Source: an uncultured Bacteroides sp.
GTDB taxonomy: Bacteria > Bacteroidota > Bacteroidia > Bacteroidales > Bacteroidaceae
Direction: 5' to 3'
DNA: 22,102 bases
NCBI GenBank assembly: GCA_902388495.1
Contig: CABMPP010000043.1
Coordinates: forward strand, 1 to 22,102
Made by a program: the position numbers and the translations under genes. A model generated the notes under the pieces. It saw only the letters and a list, made by a program, of their open reading frames with translations, made no database searches and was not told the DNA's origin. Below are positions 15,732-22,102 of this stretch, piece after piece (position 1 is the first letter of the stretch; every line of letters begins with the position of its first letter).

Positions 15732-16586
15732 TTATTCGGTCAATATCTCGTTTCCGTCTTCGGTAATCAGCAGCATACTTTCCCATTGAGCGGATGGCAG
15801 CCCGTCGTCTGTGCATACAGTCCACCCGTCGGCTTCGTCGATGAAGACCTCGTAGGTTCCCATGTTAATCATCGGCTCGATGGTGAACGTCATGCCCGGT
15901 ACCAGCACCATGCCCGTACCGCGCTTGCCGAAGTGCTCTACATCCGGTTCTTCATGGAACTTGACTCCTACGCCGTGTCCGCAAAGGTCGCGTACTACGC
16001 TGTAACCATTCTTCTCGGCATGTTCTTGGATGACGGCGCCTATATCGCCGAGGCGCGCCCAAGGTTGGGCAGCCTGCACGCCGAGGTCGCGGCACTCTTT
16101 GGTTACTTGTACCAGGCGTTGCATTTCGGGACTGACTTCTCCAATCATATACATGCGTGATGCATCGGAGAAATAACCTTTATAAATGGTAGATACATCC
16201 ACGTTCACAATGTCTCCGCTCCGCAGAAACTCTTTGGTGCTGGGGATGCCGTGGCACACAACGTCGTTGATGCTGGTACACACGCTTTTGGGGAATCCTT
16301 CGTAGAGGAAGGGAGCGGGGATTGCATCATGATCCGTGGTAAAGCAGTACACCATGTGGTCTATTTCTGCGGTGGACATGCCTTCGCGGATGTTTGCCGA
16401 GATGTAATCCAGCAATGCAGTATTGATTTTGGCACTTTCGCGGATGCCTGCCAGTTGCTCTTCTGTGCGCAGCATGTGACGCAATGGCAATTTGTACCCC
16501 TCTTTTTTATAATGTTGAATCTTGGCTTCTACTTCGTCGGAATAGTTTTTAGGAGTAAACCGGACTCCTTTCGTAAACTTTTTCAT
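15732..16586 (-). CDS. map: Type I methionine aminopeptidase (extended N-terminus)
   Basis: A 284-residue cytosolic metalloprotease that removes the initiator methionine. Metal ligands are present: D130 (VNVDVS), D141 (FSDAS), H204 (CGHGVG), E237 (TIEPM) and E269 (AQWES). Substrate-site histidines H112 (VCHGIP) and H211 (FHEEP) are also there. About 40 residues precede the catalytic core (KGVRFTPKNYSDEVE onward), longer than E. coli Map. Bacteroides usually have another, shorter map in the ribosomal protein cluster, so this is probably a paralogue. I chose the start at 16586 (MKKFTKG). The frame stays open to a TTG at 16613, but that codon overlaps the -7 promoter box. rmuC follows after nine bases. 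Confidence 0.95.
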   Translation of the reverse strand: MKKFTKGVRFTPKNYSDEVEAKIQHYKKEGYKLPLRHMLRTEEQLAGIRESAKINTALLDYISANIREGMSTAEIDHMVYCFTTDHDAIPAPFLYEGFPKSVCTSINDVVCHGIPSTKEFLRSGDIVNVDVSTIYKGYFSDASRMYMIGEVSPEMQRLVQVTKECRDLGVQAAQPWARLGDIGAVIQEHAEKNGYSVVRDLCGHGVGVKFHEEPDVEHFGKRGTGMVLVPGMTFTIEPMINMGTYEVFIDEADGWTVCTDDGLPSAQWESMLLITEDGNEILTE

Positions 16587-16610
16587 TATCTTATTCTTTA
16601 TATGGTGTTG

Positions 16611-16618
16611 CAAAAATA
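16611..16618 (-). promoter_or_regulatory. -7 promoter box for map-rmuC
   Basis: On the minus strand this reads TATTTTTG, an exact TAnnTTTG match. Transcription would start around 16604, leaving about 18 bases of leader before the map ATG. No good TTTG -33 box is seen, but a perfect palindrome CTCTTAAAGAG (16641-16651) overlaps the expected -33 position. Confidence 0.6.
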
Positions 16619-16685
16619 CACAATAATGCAGGTGCTTGTACTCTTAAAGAGCAAAAATTGTCCGTTTCTTCGCTCAAATACCTAC

Positions 16686-19600
16686 TTATAGGGTGTTCAC
16701 CACCTCTATCTCGCTTCTCGAATTATCCACCCTTTTCACCTGTATCTGCGTTTTGATTCTCTCTTTCAGCCCTTCCACGTGGCTGATGATTCCCACTTTC
16801 TTGCCACCCATCTGGTGTAGTTTCTCCAATGTATCCATTACCGTATTCAGGTAATCGCCGCTCAGGGTGCCGAAGCCTTCATCAATAAACAGCGTATCTA
16901 CCGACAGGCTTTGCCGGCTGAGGGAGGAGAGACCGAGGGCGAGCGAGAGAGAAACCAGAAAGCTTTCGCCACCGGAGAGGGTACAAGCCGGGCGGGCGGA
17001 ACCTCCTTGGTAGAAGTCACGCAGCAGGATGGTGAGCGAACCTGCCTGGCACTCTAATTCGTAGCGGTCGGTGAGCCGCTGCAGGTAGGAGTTGGCGCCG
17101 TTGAGCAGTTCCTTCAGTACAAAACTTTGGGCGATGTTGCGGAAGTTCTTTCCTTTCTCGTCGCCGAAGTGATGGCAGAGGCGGTCCCACTTCAGATAGA
17201 CTTCGCGGAGTTCATCGGCACGCTTTTTCTCGTCTTTTATCAGGGCGATGTTTTGCTCATGCTGTTTTAGTTTGGCTTGCAGTTGGCCGATGGTCTGGTT
17301 GCTTTCGGTGATTCGCTGCTCCCATGCGGTGATTTCTGTTCCAAGCGATTCGGAGGTGTCTTCCTCGTTCATCTCCGGTTGTTGCTTGAGGTGTGCTTCC
17401 AGCTGTTCCGCGGTCAGTTGGCAGGCGGTTTGGCGGGCTACGACTTCTTCTTTGAGTTGTTGCAGCTTGATGCGCAGTTGCTCTATTTGCTCGTTGGAGC
17501 AGGCGGAGAGGTGGGTAAGGCGTGATTCGTCAAAGCCGGGATGCAGGTTGCGGAATGCAGCAAGTTTCTCTTGCTGCTCTTTAATGGCACTACGGGCAGA
17601 AAGTATGTTTTGTTTCAGCCTGATGGTTTGGGCGCTTAGCGAATTCCATGCAATTTCCAGATTCCTGACCTCCTTCGCTTCTCCGATAACTGTCTCTTTC
17701 CAGTCAGGGAAAGCGGAGCAGATGGTTTCTTTGGTTGCCGATATGCTGTCCAGCTCTTTGTTGCTGAAGGTAATGGCAGTAGTTAATCCCGCTTGCTTGT
17801 TTTGCGCCAGTTTGTAATTGGCTGCGGCTTGTTTCAATCGTTCGACGAACGAAGTGGGATGAGTGTCCCATTCCGTTTGCCAGTTTTGCCAAAGAATCAG
17901 CGGACTGACACGTTCCAGGGTTGCCCGGGCGGTATCTTTCTCGTTTTTAATCAGTGAGAATTTGTTGGTGATGCTGTTTCGGAGTTCGCTCAGAGCCTTG
18001 TCGGCAGCATTGAACTCTCGTTGGGCGGCTTCTACTGATTTCTGTAATTCATCTTTCTGATGTTGGAGGCGGGAGATGGTATTGGCAAGCCTTTGGACTT
18101 CATTCAGTTTTCGGTTATTATCGTCGAGGTGCTGCTGGTTGCTTTGTACCAATGCGTTCAGTGCATCTTCCGTAGAATTGGAGATGCTTTGAACGCCGCA
18201 TCGAAGGCATTTCTCTTCGGCATCTTTCAGTGCATTGTTATAGCCTTCTTGAGCTTTTCTGGTAGCCGATTGGCTGCTTGCGATCAGTTTTTCATAAGTC
18301 TTGAACTCGGTCCTGTTGTTGTTCAAGGCTTGTTCGGCTTCTTTGTATTCTTTCTCTTTGGCAGTCAGAGAAGTCTGGAGGGGGGCAAGGACAGACTGGA
18401 AATCCTCATCCCGGAGGAGTGATTTTATCTCTTGTCCGCATACGGGGCAGGTATCACCTACTTCCAGGCGGGCACGGGCTTCTTTTGCCCAATCTTCCAC
18501 AGCTTCTTTTTGCTTGTCGTATAGTTTGTGCAGGTCGTTGTAGACCGCTTGCTTGTTATTATAGTCAGTTTGTAGATTACTGTATTGGCTTTGGCACACT
18601 GCAACCTTTTCATTGAGAGACTGTTCGTACTCTTTGGCGGCATTCAGGCCCGACTGCTTCTCTTTTAGTAATGCAAGGGCGGTTTTGGCTTTCAGCAGTT
18701 TCTCTTTGTCCGCTTCAAGAGAAGTCCTTTGGCTTTGCAGGGCATCCTGATTCATGGCTTCGAGCAACGCTTTTTGCTTGTCTATCTCTTCCTGCTTGCT
18801 CTGATTCTCTTTGCTTCTCAGTAGGGCGGCTTCTTCTTTTGTTGCACGTTCTTGTTCGCGGGCCGGTTGTTGGTTGTTCAGGACGATTATCTCTTTTTCG
18901 TATTTATTGCTCCGGGCTTGCGAGGAAAGTACGGCCTGCAAGTCGGTGATGATGGACTGGCTTTGCTCGAACATGGGGAGTAGCGGAGCATACTCTTGCA
19001 GATATGCTTCGACACGGAGCAACTCTTGTTGCTGCTTTTCAGTATTTGCCTTCAGCCAAGCGTGCCCTTCACTAAGGCGGGCAAAGTCTGTTCTTAGTTC
19101 ACGGGCTTTCTCTTCCTCCGTCTGAAGTGCTGAGCGATTCTTGTTTAAAGAAGAAAACCAGTTGCGGGCATCGGCTGTGGTATGCCAATCGTTTATCAGC
19201 AGCTCTTTTTGCCGGAAATCATCCGATAGCAGCAGTGCTTTTTTTTCTTCCCATGCTTCCTTTTGCTTCTCCGAAGTGAGGATTAATTCTGTTTTCCTTT
19301 TCAGCCAGTCGCGCTTTTGGAGGGCGATGCTCTTTTGAAGGTTGAAGCGCTCGATCTCAGCATGTTGTGCAGCAGTGAACTCTTTTGCTTCCGCTATTTC
19401 TTCTTCCGTGAGGAGACGGATCCCTTCCAGTTTCCGGTTTTGCTCTTCATATTCCATGCGCTTTTCTTTGGTGATGGCATAGATACGCGAGCCTATTTCG
19501 GTGTAGATGCCGGTTCCGGTCAACTTCTCCAGGATATCCGATTTCTCGCTTTCCTTACTTTGCAGAAACTTGGTGAAGTCTCCTTGTGCCAGCAAGGTGG

Positions 19601-20105
19601 TGCGGCAGAATTGCTCGAAGGTCAGGCCGATGGCAGCTTGTATTTCGACAGGTATCTCTGTTTTCTTGGTGAGTTGGAGGTGGGTCTTTCTGTTTTCCAG
19701 GGTCCACTTCACGTCTTGCAGGGCACCGTCTGCCTTTTTGCGGGCGCGGGCCACGTACCAGCGGGCGGTATAGGGCGTATCGTTTGTGCCGATGAAGTCC
19801 AGTTCGGCCCAGGCTTCACAGGTATTGCGGCGCATCAGTTGCCGATTGTCGTTTATCAGCACGTCTTCCTTTTTGGCAGAGAAAGATTGTGTGATGTCCT
19901 TGTATCTCTCGCCTGCCGTGCGGTCCATGCGCGGGGTTTCGTTGTAGAGTGCCAGGCAGATGGCATCGAGTATCGTAGTCTTGCCTGCCCCCGTCTCACC
20001 GCAAATCAGGAACAAGGATTCTTCGCCCAGCGGACCGTTCTCAAAGTCAATGACGGCATCTTCTATGGACGCCAGGTTCTTTATTGTCAGTTTTTGAAGT
20101 TTCAT
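16686..20105 (-). CDS. sbcC: Exonuclease SbcC, ATPase subunit of SbcCD (Rad50-like)
   Basis: An 1139-residue SMC-like ATPase. With SbcD it cleaves DNA hairpins and processes double-strand ends. The N-terminal Walker A is GETGAGKTT at 36-44. Two long coiled coils follow, with the zinc hook CPVCG at C553-C556. The C-terminal lobe has the ABC signature LSGGES (S1044), Walker B LFIDEGFG (D1075, E1076) and ISHVEG. A second CxxC, C633-L-R-C636-G, lies about 80 residues after the hook in the returning coil, which is unusual. The start at 20105 (MKLQKLTIKNL) overlaps the sbcD stop as ATGA, showing translational coupling. A longer open frame reaches 20150 but runs inside sbcD. At the 3' end no strong terminator is seen before the map promoter. 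Confidence 0.95.
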   Translation of the reverse strand: MKLQKLTIKNLASIEDAVIDFENGPLGEESLFLICGETGAGKTTILDAICLALYNETPRMDRTAGERYKDITQSFSAKKEDVLINDNRQLMRRNTCEAWAELDFIGTNDTPYTARWYVARARKKADGALQDVKWTLENRKTHLQLTKKTEIPVEIQAAIGLTFEQFCRTTLLAQGDFTKFLQSKESEKSDILEKLTGTGIYTEIGSRIYAITKEKRMEYEEQNRKLEGIRLLTEEEIAEAKEFTAAQHAEIERFNLQKSIALQKRDWLKRKTELILTSEKQKEAWEEKKALLLSDDFRQKELLINDWHTTADARNWFSSLNKNRSALQTEEEKARELRTDFARLSEGHAWLKANTEKQQQELLRVEAYLQEYAPLLPMFEQSQSIITDLQAVLSSQARSNKYEKEIIVLNNQQPAREQERATKEEAALLRSKENQSKQEEIDKQKALLEAMNQDALQSQRTSLEADKEKLLKAKTALALLKEKQSGLNAAKEYEQSLNEKVAVCQSQYSNLQTDYNNKQAVYNDLHKLYDKQKEAVEDWAKEARARLEVGDTCPVCGQEIKSLLRDEDFQSVLAPLQTSLTAKEKEYKEAEQALNNNRTEFKTYEKLIASSQSATRKAQEGYNNALKDAEEKCLRCGVQSISNSTEDALNALVQSNQQHLDDNNRKLNEVQRLANTISRLQHQKDELQKSVEAAQREFNAADKALSELRNSITNKFSLIKNEKDTARATLERVSPLILWQNWQTEWDTHPTSFVERLKQAAANYKLAQNKQAGLTTAITFSNKELDSISATKETICSAFPDWKETVIGEAKEVRNLEIAWNSLSAQTIRLKQNILSARSAIKEQQEKLAAFRNLHPGFDESRLTHLSACSNEQIEQLRIKLQQLKEEVVARQTACQLTAEQLEAHLKQQPEMNEEDTSESLGTEITAWEQRITESNQTIGQLQAKLKQHEQNIALIKDEKKRADELREVYLKWDRLCHHFGDEKGKNFRNIAQSFVLKELLNGANSYLQRLTDRYELECQAGSLTILLRDFYQGGSARPACTLSGGESFLVSLSLALGLSSLSRQSLSVDTLFIDEGFGTLSGDYLNTVMDTLEKLHQMGGKKVGIISHVEGLKERIKTQIQVKRVDNSRSEIEVVNTL

Positions 20106-21310
20106 CTTTTCTCTTTTACTTGTCGCAATACGTCGTTCATCAGTCCGCAAAGTTCTTCGTCCATATCTTCTCCTTCCGCTTCGCGGTAGTAGAGTTTGGC
20201 TATGTCCAGCGGAGACATTTCTTGAATCTCCTGGATGGAGAGATGCTGTGTTCCGTTATCTGCCGTTTGCTTTTTCCGGTTGGACTTGATGTAGCAGTAT
20301 TTGCAGGCTTTATCCTTGGCAGCATTGGCGGCACGCTCGTTGCAGTCGGGGGCCAGATAGGTGTCTATCAACACATTCAGCCGGATGTATGCCTGCTTCT
20401 CGGCAGGATATTCTTCGAGCAGCTGCAGGGCTTCTTCAAAGGGAAGCGGTTCACGGGGCAGCGTCACGAGGGGCATCGGATTCTCTATGCCGACGGTTCT
20501 TATCTGCGGTTCATGGTGACTGTCCAGTTCGACGATGGAGACGGAGTGCGGATAGGTTTCATCGAAGCTTACGGGTAGGGGAGTGCCGCAATAACGGGCG
20601 CGGTGGTTGCTTCCCTTGATGTCCTGCGGGCAATGGATGTGCCCGAGTGCCAGATAATCGTAACCCTGTCCCATGTCGCGGAGGCTGACGGTTTCTATTC
20701 CGCCTATGCTTTCGTCGTGCCCCGTCCGGTCACTGCCTTCCACGGTGAGGTGCGCCATTAGTACAACGGGCAGTTCTTCGCGGTTCAGCTTTTCCGTTTC
20801 GTCCAGCAGTGCCTGGAAGAAGCGGGATTGGCGTTCTTCTCTCGGCGTATCGGCATCCAGCATCGGGAAGTTCTGCGGATAGACGTGGGGGACGGCAACG
20901 ATATAACCTTTCGGTCGGCCTTCTGCGTCCTTTACCTCGATGATATGCTTTTCCAGGTTTACTTCTTCTCCGTTGCGCTCGATGTTTCCCACGACTTTTA
21001 CTCCGAAGTGCTGCCACAGGCTGCTGTCTATTTCCAGTTTCGAACTGCTGTCATGGTTTCCGGCAGCCACAACGATGGTCATTTTGGGACAAGCTTTGTG
21101 TACTTCCAGCATGCCTTCCGTGTACATTTTCTGGGTAGCGGCCGAAGGGGTGGAGTAGTGATAAATGTCTCCACTCACTACCATGACGTCGGGTTTCTCT
21201 TCTGCCACAATGCGGGTAAGCTGTTGGAGGAATGATTGTTGCTCCGGGCTGCGGTCGTAATTATACAGGCTGTGTCCCAGGTGCCAGTCGCTGGTATGTA
21301 GTACTTTCAT
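20102..21310 (-). CDS. sbcD: Exonuclease SbcD, nuclease subunit of SbcCD (Mre11-like)
   Basis: A 402-residue calcineurin-like phosphoesterase, close to E. coli SbcD in length. Metal-site motifs: SDWHLGH (D8, H10), SGDIYH (D48), AGNHD (N85, H86, D87) and LGHIHCP (H224, H226). The His after GDIY replaces the second Asp of E. coli GDVFD, as also in archaeal Mre11. The C-terminal region has a CKYC pair (C336, C339) in a lysine-rich segment, and then helices ending in DVLRQVKEKR. I chose the start at 21310 because MKVLHTSDWHLGH is the exact family N-terminus. An in-frame extension to 21409 lies inside the HU-like gene and has no homology. The HU-like gene ends 14 bases upstream and sbcC overlaps the stop. 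Confidence 0.95.
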   Translation of the reverse strand: MKVLHTSDWHLGHSLYNYDRSPEQQSFLQQLTRIVAEEKPDVMVVSGDIYHYSTPSAATQKMYTEGMLEVHKACPKMTIVVAAGNHDSSSKLEIDSSLWQHFGVKVVGNIERNGEEVNLEKHIIEVKDAEGRPKGYIVAVPHVYPQNFPMLDADTPREERQSRFFQALLDETEKLNREELPVVLMAHLTVEGSDRTGHDESIGGIETVSLRDMGQGYDYLALGHIHCPQDIKGSNHRARYCGTPLPVSFDETYPHSVSIVELDSHHEPQIRTVGIENPMPLVTLPREPLPFEEALQLLEEYPAEKQAYIRLNVLIDTYLAPDCNERAANAAKDKACKYCYIKSNRKKQTADNGTQHLSIQEIQEMSPLDIAKLYYREAEGEDMDEELCGLMNDVLRQVKEKR

Positions 21311-21324
21311 GGCTTCATCGTTTT

Positions 21325-21963
21325 TTAGACTGCAACCGAGCGTAGTATATACATTTTGTGCGTACCCCTTCCTTTGTAATCGATGCCCGTTTCGGGTTGT
21401 GCAGCCCATGCTTTCAATTCATTGGCGGCGGCGGTCTTCAGCAGGCCGGTCAGCCGACAGTAGTCCGCTACGCTCATGAAGGTGTTCTTTCTTATGAATT
21501 CTTTGGCACGTTCCAGCCGTTCCTGCGGGGCAAACAACTGTGAGGAACGTTGGCACTTTTTGTACTGTGCCCGTTGCAACGTACAACGGGCGGCGGTTTC
21601 GTAAACAAGCTCTTTATCTACCCTGAAGTTGATGTCTTTCAGGCAAATGCTTGCCGCATTGCGCCGGGGAGTGTTCTCTTCGCCGCTTTCCCGCTCCTTG
21701 CCTTTACGCAACCCCAGTGAAGGGGTGAATACTCCCAAGCCTTCTATCTTCACAGAATAACCTTCGGCCATGTTGTAGGCCATCTCTTCGACAATGGCTT
21801 GCACCAGTCCTTTGATTTCTCCTCGTGTGAAAGTGCTTGCATAAGCCACTTTGTCGGCAATGTATTGTAAGTCCCTCTGTCCGTAGAGTTGCATACGCGG
21901 ATAGAGGATACGCTTTCCGTCTTCGTTGGGCAGGGTAAGTTCCTGCATGTCATATTCTGCCAT
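21325..21963 (-). CDS. HU-like DNA-binding protein with C-terminal helical domain
   Basis: A 212-residue protein. The first ~120 residues fit the Bacteroidetes HU-like fold: an N-terminal extension with YPRMQLYGQRDLQYIADKVA; a helix with FTRGEIKGLVQAIVEEMAYN; the strand SVKIEGLGVFTPSLG, matching the VxLxGFGxF core of HU; and a charged DNA-arm region (KGKERESGEENTPRR). Residues about 148-210 form a second domain: RAKEFIRKNTFMSVADYCRLTG and LLKTAAANELKAW look like a helix-turn-helix, and then GRGTHKMYIL looks like a wing strand. It probably binds DNA through both parts. Classical HU is about 90 residues, so this is a fusion or an expanded family. It ends 14 bases before sbcD and is likely cotranscribed with sbcDC. 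Confidence 0.8.
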   Translation of the reverse strand: MAEYDMQELTLPNEDGKRILYPRMQLYGQRDLQYIADKVAYASTFTRGEIKGLVQAIVEEMAYNMAEGYSVKIEGLGVFTPSLGLRKGKERESGEENTPRRNAASICLKDINFRVDKELVYETAARCTLQRAQYKKCQRSSQLFAPQERLERAKEFIRKNTFMSVADYCRLTGLLKTAAANELKAWAAQPETGIDYKGRGTHKMYILRSVAV

Positions 21964-21999
21964 AAGTCAGTTGATGTTAGTATATAAATTCTCCGATGT

Positions 22000-22045
22000 C
22001 TAAAGAAAAAGTTCCCGGCACTAAGAGAAAAGTATCTTTCTTTAG
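22000..22045. repeat. Inverted repeat upstream of the HU-like gene
   Basis: CTAAAGAAA (22000-22008) and TTTCTTTAG (22037-22045) are perfect inverted copies 28 bases apart, in the gap ahead of the HU-like gene. On the minus strand a near -7 box, TACTTTTC, lies between them. It could be a regulatory site or chance in AT-rich DNA. Confidence 0.35.
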
Positions 22046-22060
22046 TACAGGGCTGACGCA

Positions 22061-22102
22061 TTAAAAATTCACGTCTAATAACTTCTCAAGAAAAGAGTCG
22101 TC
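22061..22102 (-). CDS. Possible C-terminal end of an upstream gene (partial)
   Basis: Reading in from the right edge on the minus strand, 13 open codons (DDSFLEKLLDVNF) end in TAA at 22061. The amphipathic composition looks protein-like, and the HU-like gene lies about 100 bases downstream in the same direction. The piece is far too short to identify and another frame could be the real one. Confidence 0.3.
   Translation of the reverse strand, partial: DDSFLEKLLDVNF

Noticed and set aside
20106..20150. An upstream in-frame start for sbcC
   Set aside because: The extra 15 residues lie inside sbcD coding sequence. The internal ATG gives the family N-terminus and a textbook ATGA overlap.
19317..20189. 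A 290-codon open frame on the plus strand opposite sbcC
   Set aside because: It is antisense to the conserved Walker A end of sbcC and crosses the sbcD boundary. The sequence is rich in Phe, Cys and Gly with no recognisable domain, typical of an antisense shadow.
21311..21409. An upstream in-frame start for sbcD
   Set aside because: The 33 extra residues overlap the HU-like gene and show no homology, while MKVLHTSDWHLGH is the standard N-terminus.
1..22102. tRNA, rRNA, CRISPR arrays, insertion sequences, phage or integron features
   Set aside because: No cloverleaf, regularly spaced repeats, transposase or integrase motifs, or target-site duplications were seen on reading either strand. No covariance or profile search could be run.

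Overview
The window looks like a chromosomal segment of a Bacteroidales bacterium, most likely the genus Bacteroides. Promoters carry the Bacteroidetes -7 box TAnnTTTG, start codons lack Shine-Dalgarno sequences, and several families are typical of this group: a DUF6922/AbiEii pair, an HU-like protein with an extra domain, an M56 peptidase with an ExbD-like tail, a NhaA with an internal insert, and a second type I methionine aminopeptidase with an N-terminal extension. The species cannot be fixed from the sequence alone.

Left edge (1-1140): the 3' end of a polyprenyl-phosphate sugar-1-phosphate transferase, closed by a strong wobble-paired terminator. Next, from its own promoter, comes an intact DUF6922 gene overlapping an AbiEii-type nucleotidyltransferase toxin gene that has been broken by an internal, frame-shifting deletion.

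1170-4754: a translation operon, pheT - YebC/PmpR regulator - TSCPD small cysteine protein, ending in a terminator. 4819-7343: a metal and repair operon of Nramp transporter, exonuclease III and a C_GCAxxG_C_C protein. 7391-7761: a single-gene unit for a 66-residue winged-helix protein with its own promoter, a palindrome, a leader hairpin and a strong terminator. 7779-9634: lepA. 9710-12284: two unrelated monovalent cation/proton antiporters (CPA-type and NhaA) in one operon.

12329-14513: a BlaI-type repressor and a BlaR1-like M56 membrane peptidase. They lie behind an array of operator-like dyads that includes one dyad between the two promoter boxes. The peptidase's periplasmic tail is not a beta-lactam-binding domain and partly resembles the Bacteroidetes ExbD/TolR periplasmic region, so the signal it senses is unknown. 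This unit converges, with a 12-base coding overlap, on rmuC.

The right third reads on the minus strand in two groups. An HU-like gene leads sbcD and sbcC (SbcCD nuclease; sbcD stop and sbcC start overlap as ATGA). map and rmuC follow from a separate promoter. The right edge may hold the last codons of another minus-strand gene.

Most of the window is housekeeping DNA. The parts most worth a second look are the decayed AbiEii toxin beside an intact partner, the BlaI/M56 operator array and unknown sensor domain, the HU-SbcDC linkage with a second CxxC in SbcC, and the regulatory region of the small winged-helix gene. I saw no tRNA, rRNA, CRISPR array or insertion sequence, and no gene-free stretch longer than about 215 bases.
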